From: Methanosarcinales archaeon | GTDB lineage: Archaea > Halobacteriota > Methanosarcinia > Methanosarcinales > Methanocomedenaceae | DNA length: 5,013 nucleotides | NCBI GenBank assembly: GCA_030666885.1 | Contig: DAOUWY010000167.1 | Coordinates: 1-5,013 of the forward strand | Direction: 5' to 3' | In this document: positions 1-5,013 of the stretch, one piece after another | Numbering within the stretch: the first letter of the stretch is position 1 | Layout: every line of letters begins with the position of its first letter | The notes under the pieces: generated by a model | What the model was told of the DNA's origin: nothing | Seen by the model: the letters and a program-made list of their open reading frames with translations, nothing else | Database searches by the model: none | Program-made: the position numbers and the translations under genes

Positions 1-1
1 G

Positions 2-211
2 ATCACAATAGCAGACATTAATAAATATACATCTTCTTATGAAATGTTGCTAGTTCTTGAAAAAAACAGTATTGAACTGGATAATAAAGTTGTATGTTCA
101 GGTGAAGAGTATTCTTGGCATAATGCTAATAATTCTATTACTTCAAATGTGGAAATATTTGTTGGCACAAGCATGGATGTAGTTTTTTTCAAGAATGTTT
201 ATCAAATCTCT
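2..211 (+). repeat. S-layer repeat 1 (partial at window edge)
   Basis: This is the back half or more of an S-layer family repeat, entered from outside the window. The L-E-K-N-S-I-E-L-D-N-K-V-V segment corresponds to the K-D-G-x-x-V-D-x-x-V strand of later copies. The V-E-I-F-V-G-T-S strand and the closing N-V-Y-Q-I-S match the V-x-T-I-F-x-G and V-Y-Q-Y-S of the others. It is one of the more diverged copies and carries a lone cysteine at bases 95-97. A spacer of about 55 residues separates it from the next copy. Confidence 0.7.
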
Positions 212-964
212 AATGGTAATACCATTGTAGACAATGAAACTTTTACCATAATATACAGCCGCGAAATTAGTGAGAGTTTGAATTTAAATACCGCTGATTA
301 TAAAAATATTGAAGGATTTACGACCTCAAATGAAAATATGGTGCAAAGTTCAAGCTTTCCACCAGCATCAGGTTATTCCCAGGAATTCCTTAAAGAAAAC
401 TACAGCCTTACAGTATTGGAACTGGATGTTGATGGAAATGAAGCATGGATATTATTATCCAATGATAGTGGAGAAGTTGATAGTACAATCGTATCAGTCG
501 GTACATCATATAACTACAATTCAATATTAAGCTTTAAAATTGATAAAGTGTTTGCAGGCACATCGAGGAATTATATTGAAATTACTAATATTTATCAATA
601 TTCTGAAATAGATTCAAATGTTATAGTCGAGAATGAATCTGCATTACTTCTTCAAGGATCAACTGGCAAGTTCATACTTACAGGAGGAGGGCTTGAATGG
701 CAACTTGAAGAAAATTACAAATTACATGCTATTGACATTGATACAGCTGGCTATTCCCGCGAGGCATTGTTGCTTATTACAAAGGATGGTACTCACGTTG
801 ATTATACCATAATTAATGTCAGTGATAGCTATACTTATTATGAAGATGAAAACCTTATATTAACGGCAGACGTTGAAACGATCTTCAGTGGTGAGGGGGA
901 GTCTCCCTGGCTCGGCTGCATCATGTATATCAATATTCAGAGGACACTGGAGAAACATTGTTAA
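2..964 (+). CDS. Giant S-layer-repeat surface protein, upstream part (5' partial, ends at frameshift)
   Basis: This frame is open from base 2 to a TAA at 962-964 (320 codons). The first ATG, at 44, lies inside a repeat and is not preceded by a convincing ribosome site, so the real start, signal peptide and any earlier domains lie upstream of the window. The product consists of S-layer family repeats as found in Methanosarcina S-layer and surface proteins. Their marks are an E-N-Y-x-L strand, a D-V/I-D-x-x-G turn, a K/N-D-G-x-x-V-D segment, a V-F/I-F-x-G strand and a closing I/V-Y-Q-Y-S. About six N-glycosylation sequons are present. From about residue 300 the frame no longer resembles the repeat: the tail up to the stop reads W-L-G-C-I-M and so on, while the other frame over the same bases gives the expected V-Y-Q-Y-S-E. 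The TAA is therefore very probably not the original gene end. Exported envelope protein is inferred; no enzymatic role is suggested. Confidence 0.85.
   Translation: MTIADINKYTSSYEMLLVLEKNSIELDNKVVCSGEEYSWHNANNSITSNVEIFVGTSMDVVFFKNVYQISNGNTIVDNETFTIIYSREISESLNLNTADYKNIEGFTTSNENMVQSSSFPPASGYSQEFLKENYSLTVLELDVDGNEAWILLSNDSGEVDSTIVSVGTSYNYNSILSFKIDKVFAGTSRNYIEITNIYQYSEIDSNVIVENESALLLQGSTGKFILTGGGLEWQLEENYKLHAIDIDTAGYSREALLLITKDGTHVDYTIINVSDSYTYYEDENLILTADVETIFSGEGESPWLGCIMYINIQRTLEKHC
380..604 (+). repeat. S-layer repeat 2
   Basis: A full repeat running from the L-K-E-N-Y-S-L strand to N-I-Y-Q-Y-S. It shows E-L-D-V-D-G-N-E-A-W-I-L-L-S, V-D-S-T-I-V-S and D-K-V-F-A-G-T-S. The core between the two landmark tyrosines is 64 residues, six shorter than in the later copies, with the shortening in the D-V-D-G turn and the middle of the repeat. 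The linker after it includes E-N-E-S, a recurring feature between copies (compare E-N-E-P after repeat 4). Confidence 0.75.
695..939 (+). repeat. S-layer repeat 3, interrupted by the frameshift
   Basis: It begins at E-W-Q-L-E-E-N-Y-K-L in the upstream frame and ends at V-Y-Q-Y-S in the downstream frame. The part before the break (A-I-D-I-D-T-A-G, T-K-D-G-T-H-V-D, T-A-D-V-E-T-I-F) aligns without gaps to repeat 4: 56 residues separate the E-N-Y tyrosine from the T-I-F phenylalanine in both. The part after the break aligns in the other frame. This shared repeat framework is the evidence that the two open frames belong to one gene. Confidence 0.8.
895..899 (+). other. Frameshift site at a run of five G
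   Basis: The upstream frame is correct up to the V-E-T-I-F-S-G-E strand (codons 872-895). The correct frame for the following L-H-H-V-Y-Q-Y-S-E strand is the one starting at 901. The two frames overlap only in 895-961, and the G5 run sits at the start of that overlap. In the next three repeats the distance from the E-N-Y tyrosine to the position of the Y in Y-Q-Y-S is exactly 210 bases. In this repeat it is 212, which fits two extra bases. A single lost G would also restore the frame, giving a repeat one residue longer; the tyrosine-to-tyrosine distance into the next repeat is 314 bases, where two other intervals are exactly 315. The exact event is therefore unresolved. It could be a real mutation, a sequencing or assembly error, or much less likely a programmed slip on GGG. 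Confidence 0.85.
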
Positions 965-3900
965 GTGATGCAATGCACCTTTATTCAGTGGGAAATACAA
1001 GGGAAGTTGAATGGCAGCTTAATCAGGATTATTCCCTGTCTGCTATGGATATTGATTCAAAGGGTACACCGCGTCAAGTCTGGCTCAGGTTAAATAAAGA
1101 TGGGAACACCCTGGAAGACAAATTTTTACACTCAGAGGATAGTGCAATTTTTTATAATAGTGATATGAAAATACTTGATTTGAATGTGGGAACCATTTTT
1201 GATGGTAAGGAAGCAGACCTCGTTTTCATATCAGATGTCTATCAATATTCTGAAACTAATGAAAATGACATATTAATTGAAAATGAACCACATCTTTTTA
1301 TTTTTGGATCAGCAACAGGCAATGACTGGCAATTATATGAAAACTACACTCTTAGCTTTATGGATATTGGTGTCAAAGAATATCCAAATCAGGTATGGCT
1401 GAGAATGAAAAAGAATGGAGTGGCAGTTGATGACAATGTGGTGGCTCAGAATGAGGACTATAAATATTATAACAATAGTGTGTTGCTTTTTGAAGGGTAC
1501 ATAAAGTCAGCTTTTGGCGGCAGATACCTTGACATGTTGACACTTACTAACGCCAATCAATATTCAGAAGTCGGTAGTACACCGTTAATTGAAGATGCAA
1601 CATATTCTTTTTATCCAGAAAACGTTGAACATTTTATAGATTTAAATGAAAAATTATCACTCAATGAAAATTATACGATAGTTCCGGTGGACATCCAAGG
1701 ATTTTATTATCCAAATACACTTTGGCTGCGTTTATATAAATATGACGTAATGGTAGATGAGGTAATACTTTTAGAAGACCAGGATTATTCTTACGACAGT
1801 GGAAGTATAGAAATCATTTCCACAAACTTAGATACGATTTTCATGGGTAGTATTTATGATCTTGTCAATTTCGAAGATTTTCATCAGTATTCTGAAGTAG
1901 ATGGCTATTTGTTAAATTATTATGATAGTTTATTATTACGATTGGGGCGTTTTATTCCACCCAGTGCGCCAGCAATAACCAGCTTTGAACCAACGACACT
2001 AATCAGTGATGTTGAAGGCGCAACAAGAATATTTAATATCTCTGTGAACCAGAGTGTAGATGTTAGCTGGTATCTAAATGGAACAGAAATACAGTTTAAT
2101 GAAAGTGTATCAAATGCAGAATATACAAATACAAGTGCCTCTGCCGGTACATGGATCATAAGTGCAATTGCTAACAATGCTAACGGTATTGATAAGCAAA
2201 ACTGGACATGGACCGTGTTGGCTGAAAGTGAACTGCCAGTTCATAATAATAACACAGGTGAAAACTTTTTAACAATTCAGTCTGCAATAGATGATTCTGA
2301 TACACAAAATGACCATACGATTGTTGTGGATAATGGGATGTATTTTGAGAATGTAGTTTTAAATAAATCGCTTACACTTGTAGGTAATGAACTCCCTGTG
2401 ATTGACGCCGGGGGCTTAGGTGATGCAATCAACATTACAGTTGACAACTGTATTGTTAAAGGGTTCAAGTTTGTTAATGCAGACAAAAGCGGGATATATT
2501 TGCTTAACTCATCAAATAGTTACATCTATAATAATATCTGTGATAATAATGTTGCAGGCATCTTCTTACTCAATTCTTCAAATAATAAGATCATAGATAA
2601 TTTTTGCAATAACTCTGGCATTGGTGTAATCCTGATAAACTCCCATGATTCTATTATTTCAAATAATACGTGCTTTAATAATACAAAAATGGGTGTTGAA
2701 ATTAACGGTGGCATATTCATAGGCTTTGAAGGTTCTTCAAATAATAATATCATTGGAAATAACACATGTAAAAATAGCACCATTGGTATAGGGATTGTCG
2801 GCTCAAATAATACGGTTAAGAATAATATATGCAAAAATTCATACTACGGAACAGTTGTATTCACATTTGATAATAATTCTATAACACATAACATATGTGA
2901 AAATAATTCTATTGGAATAGGTGTCGGACTAGAAGAGTTTTCAAATAATACTCTCATTGCAAATAATACTGTATCAAATAATTCCTATGGTATTTTAGCT
3001 ACTTCTTTTAATATCACTCTGGTACAAAATAAAGTATCAAATAATTATTTAGGAATCTTATTTGCAGGTTTGAATTCCTACATAATAGAGAACAACATAT
3101 CGAATAATTACCTTATGGGTCTCTATCTGGAAAATTCGTGCAATAACACAATCACGCATAATACATTTGTAAATGATGGTCTTTTTATCGGTGGTTATGG
3201 CAAAGAATATTTTGACAATAACACTGTTGTTGATAATACGGTGAACGGTAATCCTCTGATCTACCTTGAAGATGTTTCAGATCAGAAAATAGATCAAACG
3301 ATACCAGATGTCGGCCAGATAATACTTGTAAACTGTGAAAACATCACTGTAACAAATTTCGATTTGTACAACACAAGTGTAGGCGTAGAACTCTTTGGCA
3401 CTAATGATAGCAAAATAATGAACAATATCATATCAAATAATTTCGAAGGTATCTATCTAACTTATTCTAATAATAATACTGTTATTGGCAATAATGTGTC
3501 GAACAACGATTGCGGTATTGAATTTTCATCGTCGAGTAATAACATAGTTTACCACAATAACCTAATCGATAATACTTTTCAAGCCTTTGATTATAATGAC
3601 TTTAATAAATGGGACAACGGCTACCCATCCGGAGGTAACTATTGGAGTGATTACACAGGCACAGACGCTGATAACGACGGCATCGGTGACACACCCTACC
3701 CGATTCCGGGCGGCAGCAGCAATGTGGACAATTATCCACTGATAAATCCATGGCATGATATTGAAGTAGATCATACGTTGCCCATTATAAATTCTGTATT
3801 TATCAGTGATAATATGCTAAAAACAGGCGATAACTTCTTCATAAAGGTAAATGCCACTGATCTGATAAGTAAGAACCTCACAGTAATTGTACATGCTTTG

Positions 3901-5013
3901 AACGAGTCTGATTTTGAAGAAACAAATTTTTCAATGGCGCAGGTGAGTCCAGATATTTATAGGTTTGAAGGAATAGTTACAGAAGATGTAGATGATGGTA
4001 ACAAAACATTAAATATCACTGCTTCTGATGAAGCTGGTAATTTAGCATTTAATGATTCCCAGAATATAACGATAGATAATACAAAACCAGCAATAACAAA
4101 TATATCCATCTCTGCAAGATCACCTGTTATTAACGAATCAGTAAATATCACTTCAGATGTTACAGACAAATACCTGAACGTTTCGAGCATTTCTGCATTA
4201 GTAATATCTCCAACTGGTATTGAATATTCAATAAATATGACCCTGAAGGGCAATTATGCTTATTACTGCAAATTTCCAAATACATCCGAATTCGGCAGGT
4301 ATAATATAACCCTGAACGCCAGCGACCAGGCCGGGAACGTCAACAATTCTGAAACAACATGGTTTATTACATTATTTACTTTTATCAATAATTCCATAAA
4401 CACAACAAAAAATAATGTTAAAAACATAGATGCTTTGGATAAAGTGAATACCACTCTTGAACTAGTTACATCCAACGATACCAATGGCTCTATTGAAATA
4501 ACTATGAGCAATCATATTCCACCCAGATTAAATCAAAGCTTTGGAATAGACGCTCTTGGAAAGTATATTTCAATAAACGTGAGCGATAATTTGAATGACA
4601 ATCTCACATGGGCCATAATCAAAATTTACTACACCCAGGCAGAATTAGAAGCGTCAGGACTTGATGAAAGCTCGCTTGTTCTCAGATACTACAACGAGAC
4701 TTCTGGTGAATGGGAGCCTTTAACACCATCAGGAGTTAATTCAGCTACCATAGGTAATTATTCGGGGTATGTCTGGGCAAACGTCTCCCATTTCAGCGAC
4801 TATGCCGTGGGTGGGGAATTGGAAGAAGAAACACCAACACCAAGCAATGGCGGTGGTAGCAGTAGCGGAGGCGGTTCCTCTGGAGAAGATTTCTATAACA
4901 TTGTCCTATCAGAAACCGACAGGCAAAACATATACAAGAACTCCGGCATCTCATATAGTTTCGATCTGGAAGGCAACATAGTCAGGCATATCAATTTCAC
5001 AGCCTTAAATAGC
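895..5013 (+). CDS. Giant surface protein, downstream part: S-layer repeats, Ig-like domains, NosD-like beta-helix, PGF-pre-PGF (3' partial)
   Basis: This frame is open from just after a TGA at 892-894 to the window end (1,373 codons, no stop). It continues the repeat interrupted in the upstream frame. The domains in order are: S-layer repeats to 1893; an Ig/PKD-like domain (1957-2220); a NosD-type parallel beta-helix (2251-3753); two Ig-like domains (3766-4370); a conserved pre-anchor domain (4376-4809); a Gly/Ser linker; and the beginning of a PGF-pre-PGF domain. Family knowledge predicts about 100 more residues and then a PGF-CTERM transmembrane sorting signal downstream. About 60 N-x-S/T sequons occur after base 2035, which fits a glycosylated exported protein. 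There is no own signal peptide at the 5' end, so it is not an independent secreted protein unless joined to the upstream part. The coordinate 895 marks the start of the open frame. Automated callers might start at ATG 973 or TTG 958. A structural, adhesive or glycan-binding role is inference. Confidence 0.88.
1009..1251 (+). repeat. S-layer repeat 4
   Basis: A clear copy, from E-W-Q-L-N-Q-D-Y-S-L through M-D-I-D-S-K-G-T-P-R-Q-V-W-L-R-L and N-K-D-G to V-G-T-I-F-D-G and D-V-Y-Q-Y-S. The P-R-Q-V-W-L segment resembles well-conserved examples from Methanosarcinales S-layer-domain proteins. Core tyrosine spacing is 70 residues, and the next copy starts one 105-residue period later. Confidence 0.8.
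1324..1566 (+). repeat. S-layer repeat 5
   Basis: This copy runs from D-W-Q-L-Y-E-N-Y-T-L through P-N-Q-V-W-L-R-M-K-K-N-G-V-A-V-D-D-N-V-V to A-N-Q-Y-S. It keeps the 70-residue core spacing. The closing motif has N in place of the first tyrosine. It holds N-Y-T and N-N-S sequons, two of only about three in the three downstream S-layer copies. Confidence 0.8.
1654..1893 (+). repeat. S-layer repeat 6 (last copy)
   Basis: The last and somewhat diverged copy, from L-S-L-N-E-N-Y-T-I through P-V-D-I-Q-G-F-Y-Y-P-N-T-L-W-L-R-L and M-V-D-E-V-I-L to L-D-T-I-F-M-G and F-H-Q-Y-S. The core spacing is again exactly 70 residues. The K-D-G turn has become K-Y-D. A linker of about 20 residues rich in Leu and Tyr, then P-P-S-A-P, leads to the Ig-like domain. 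Confidence 0.78.
1957..2220 (+). other. Ig/PKD-like beta-sandwich domain between S-layer repeats and beta-helix
   Basis: The segment opens with P-P-S-A-P-A-I-T-S-F-E-P, then E-G-A-T-R-I-F-N-I-S-V-N-Q-S, V-S-W-Y-L-N-G-T, Y-T-N-T-S-A-S-A-G-T-W and ends W-T-W-T-V. This pattern recurs in Methanosarcinales surface proteins as a small Ig-like domain, often beside a beta-helix. Six sequons fall within about 88 residues. It probably acts as a spacer or adhesive module; no ligand can be named. Confidence 0.65.
2251..3753 (+). other. NosD-like right-handed parallel beta-helix domain with C-terminal cap
   Basis: The entry segment (L-T-I-Q-S-A-I-D-D, then T-I-V-V-D-N-G-M-Y-F-E-N-V, then K-S-L-T-L-V-G-N) is the classic N-terminal start of NosD and pectin-lyase-like folds. 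About 15-16 turns of roughly 22 residues follow with the pattern N-N-x-I-x-x-N-x-x-x-x-N-x-x-G-I-x-L-x-x-S. One turn carries a 10-residue insertion (between cysteine codons 2671 and 2767). Bases 3241-3420 hold the variant block common in archaeal NosD proteins (N-P-L-I-Y-L-E-D, then Q-I-I-L-V-N-C-E-N-I-T-V, then G-V-E-L-F-G-T). The helix closes at 3601-3753 with W-D-N-G-Y-P-S-G-G-N-Y-W-S-D-Y, a D-A-D-N-D-G-I-G-D calcium-site-like motif and Y-P-L-I-N-P-W. True NosD is a copper-enzyme maturation protein, but this fold in giant surface proteins more often suggests carbohydrate binding or a structural role. No catalytic residues were identified. Confidence 0.85.
2515..3600 (+). repeat. Tandem beta-helix turns (about 22 residues, 66 bases per turn)
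   Basis: Equivalent core positions can be followed at bases 2539, 2605, 2671, 2767, 2830, 2896, 2971, 3034, 3097, 3166 and 3241, then 3430, 3496 and 3565. Most steps are 63-69 bases. Longer steps reflect loop insertions (96 at the fourth turn, 75 at two others) and the variant block at 3241-3420. The DNA is dominated by AAT codons, with short words such as tcaaataat recurring, but the turns are diverged, so this is an old protein repeat and not a recent DNA duplication. Confidence 0.8.
3766..4080 (+). other. Ig-like domain following the beta-helix (first of two)
   Basis: It opens D-H-T-L-P-I-I-N-S-V-F-I-S and has alternating beta strands (F-F-I-K-V-N-A-T-D, L-T-V-I-V-H-A-L, Y-R-F-E-G-I-V). 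It ends with the typical T-L-N-I-T-A-S-D-E-A-G-N-L and I-T-I-D-N-T hand-over to the next domain. The A-S-D-x-A-G-N signature is common to bacterial and archaeal Ig-like surface domains. Probable spacer or adhesive module with several sequons. The assignment to a specific family is uncertain. Confidence 0.65.
4081..4370 (+). other. Ig-like domain following the beta-helix (second of two)
   Basis: It starts T-K-P-A-I-T-N-I-S-I-S, continues with S-P-V-I-N-E-S-V-N-I-T-S-D-V-T-D and L-V-I-S-P-T-G, and ends Y-N-I-T-L-N-A-S-D-Q-A-G-N-V-N-N. The layout parallels the domain before it, including the A-S-D-x-A-G-N motif, so the two look like a diverged duplication. Sequons are frequent. It probably lifts the beta-helix away from the C-terminal anchor. 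Confidence 0.65.
4376..4809 (+). other. Conserved pre-anchor domain of archaeal PGF-type surface proteins
   Basis: Recognisable segments are G-I-D-A-L-G-K-Y-I-S-I-N-V-S-D-N-L, I-K-I-Y-Y-T-Q-A-E-L-E-A-S-G-L-D-E-S-S-L, L-R-Y-Y-N-E-T-S-G-E-W-E-P-L and Y-V-W-A-N-V-S-H-F-S-D-Y-A-V. This combination is familiar from Methanosarcinales surface proteins, directly before the Gly/Ser linker and PGF-pre-PGF domain. Its function is unknown. Its presence shows the C-terminus of the protein is near, probably within a few hundred residues after the window. Confidence 0.75.
4810..4890 (+). other. Acidic, Pro/Thr and Gly/Ser-rich flexible linker
   Basis: The segment reads G-G-E-L-E-E-E, then T-P-T-P-S-N, then a run of Gly and Ser (G-G-G-S-S-S-G-G-G-S-S-G). 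It is a low-complexity linker of the kind that usually sits just before PGF-pre-PGF domains. The bases are more GC-rich here because of the glycine codons. Confidence 0.8.
4891..5013 (+). other. PGF-pre-PGF type domain (cut by window end)
   Basis: After the linker come F-Y-N-I-V-L-S-E-T-D-R-Q-N-I-Y, S-Y-S-F-D-L-E-G-N and I-V-R-H-I-N-F-T-A. This resembles the start of the PGF-pre-PGF domain, which typically reads V-x-Y-x-F followed by a segment beginning I-x-x-I-x-F. Known proteins of this class continue into a Thr-rich stretch and a PGF-CTERM transmembrane tail processed by an archaeosortase. Neither is inside the window, so the anchor is predicted, not seen. Confidence 0.65.

Noticed and set aside
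44..46. ATG that could be taken as the start of the first gene
   Set aside because: The frame is open upstream to base 2 and the region around the ATG is already repeat-like sequence without a signal peptide or clear ribosome site, so this is an internal methionine.
309..530. Plus-strand open frame of 73 codons in another frame
   Set aside because: It overlaps S-layer repeat 2, whose frame is conserved with the other repeats. The overlapping translation resembles nothing.
895..901. Programmed -1 frameshift signal
   Set aside because: The zero-frame codons GAG GGG GAG do not form a standard X-XXY-YYZ slippery heptamer and I saw no convincing downstream stem. A mutation or sequence error is more likely, so it is kept only as a remote alternative.
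1920..2834. Minus-strand open frames at 1920-2177, 2277-2486 and 2526-2834
   Set aside because: They lie opposite a continuous, well-recognised coding frame. Their translations are hydrophobic, low-complexity mirror images of the Asn-rich beta-helix and Ig-like codons and show no domain of their own.
2515..3600. AT-rich, regularly spaced repeats that might be a CRISPR array or iteron cluster
   Set aside because: The repeats are diverged, differ in length and keep the reading frame. They are explained by the 22-residue turns of the beta-helix.
3562..4511. Minus-strand open frames at 3562-3774, 3957-4253 and 4263-4511
   Set aside because: Same reason: antisense shadows of the beta-helix cap and Ig-like domains, with no ribosome site or recognisable product.
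4769..4981. Plus-strand open frame of 70 codons near the end
   Set aside because: It overlaps the recognised pre-anchor domain, linker and PGF-pre-PGF start. The alternative product is only an out-of-frame reading of the Gly/Ser linker.

Overview
The window is almost certainly archaeal and most likely from a methanogen of the Methanosarcinales (Methanosarcina, Methanolobus or Methanococcoides type). It is AT-rich. It encodes one giant, repeat-built, heavily N-glycosylation-prone cell-surface protein whose parts are all typical of that order: Methanosarcina-type S-layer repeats, a NosD-like parallel beta-helix, Ig-like domains, and a Gly/Ser linker leading into a PGF-pre-PGF type C-terminal region. 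The taxonomic call rests on recognising these domains, not on a marker gene.

The whole window is coding on the + strand. One reading frame is open from base 2 to a TAA at 962-964. A second + frame is open from base 895 to the last base, 5013. The two frames encode consecutive parts of the same repeat series, so I read them as one gene broken by a frameshift at or near a run of five G (895-899). Both ends of the gene lie outside the window; at least about 1,690 codons are present.

Order of domains: (1) 2-1893, six degenerate S-layer repeats (the first partial), most of them ending in a Y-Q-Y-S-like motif; (2) 1957-2220, an Ig/PKD-like beta-sandwich; (3) 2251-3753, a beta-helix of roughly 15-16 turns of about 22 residues, with a row of six cysteines at the same position in six successive turns and a closing cap carrying a calcium-site-like D-x-D-x-D-G motif; (4) 3766-4370, two further Ig-like domains; (5) 4376-4809, the conserved domain that usually precedes the C-terminal sorting region in these proteins; (6) 4810-4890, an acidic, Pro/Thr and Gly/Ser linker; (7) 4891-5013, the start of a PGF-pre-PGF domain, cut by the window edge.

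The likely picture is an exported protein anchored at its C-terminus in the archaeal cell envelope. The S-layer repeats would sit in or on the S-layer lattice, and the beta-helix and Ig-like domains would be displayed outside. No promoter, terminator, RNA gene, mobile element or CRISPR array was seen, and there is no intergenic stretch. I did not find a wholly new system. The points most worth checking are the frameshift, the unusual joining of a long S-layer repeat array to a beta-helix, and the cysteine ladder.
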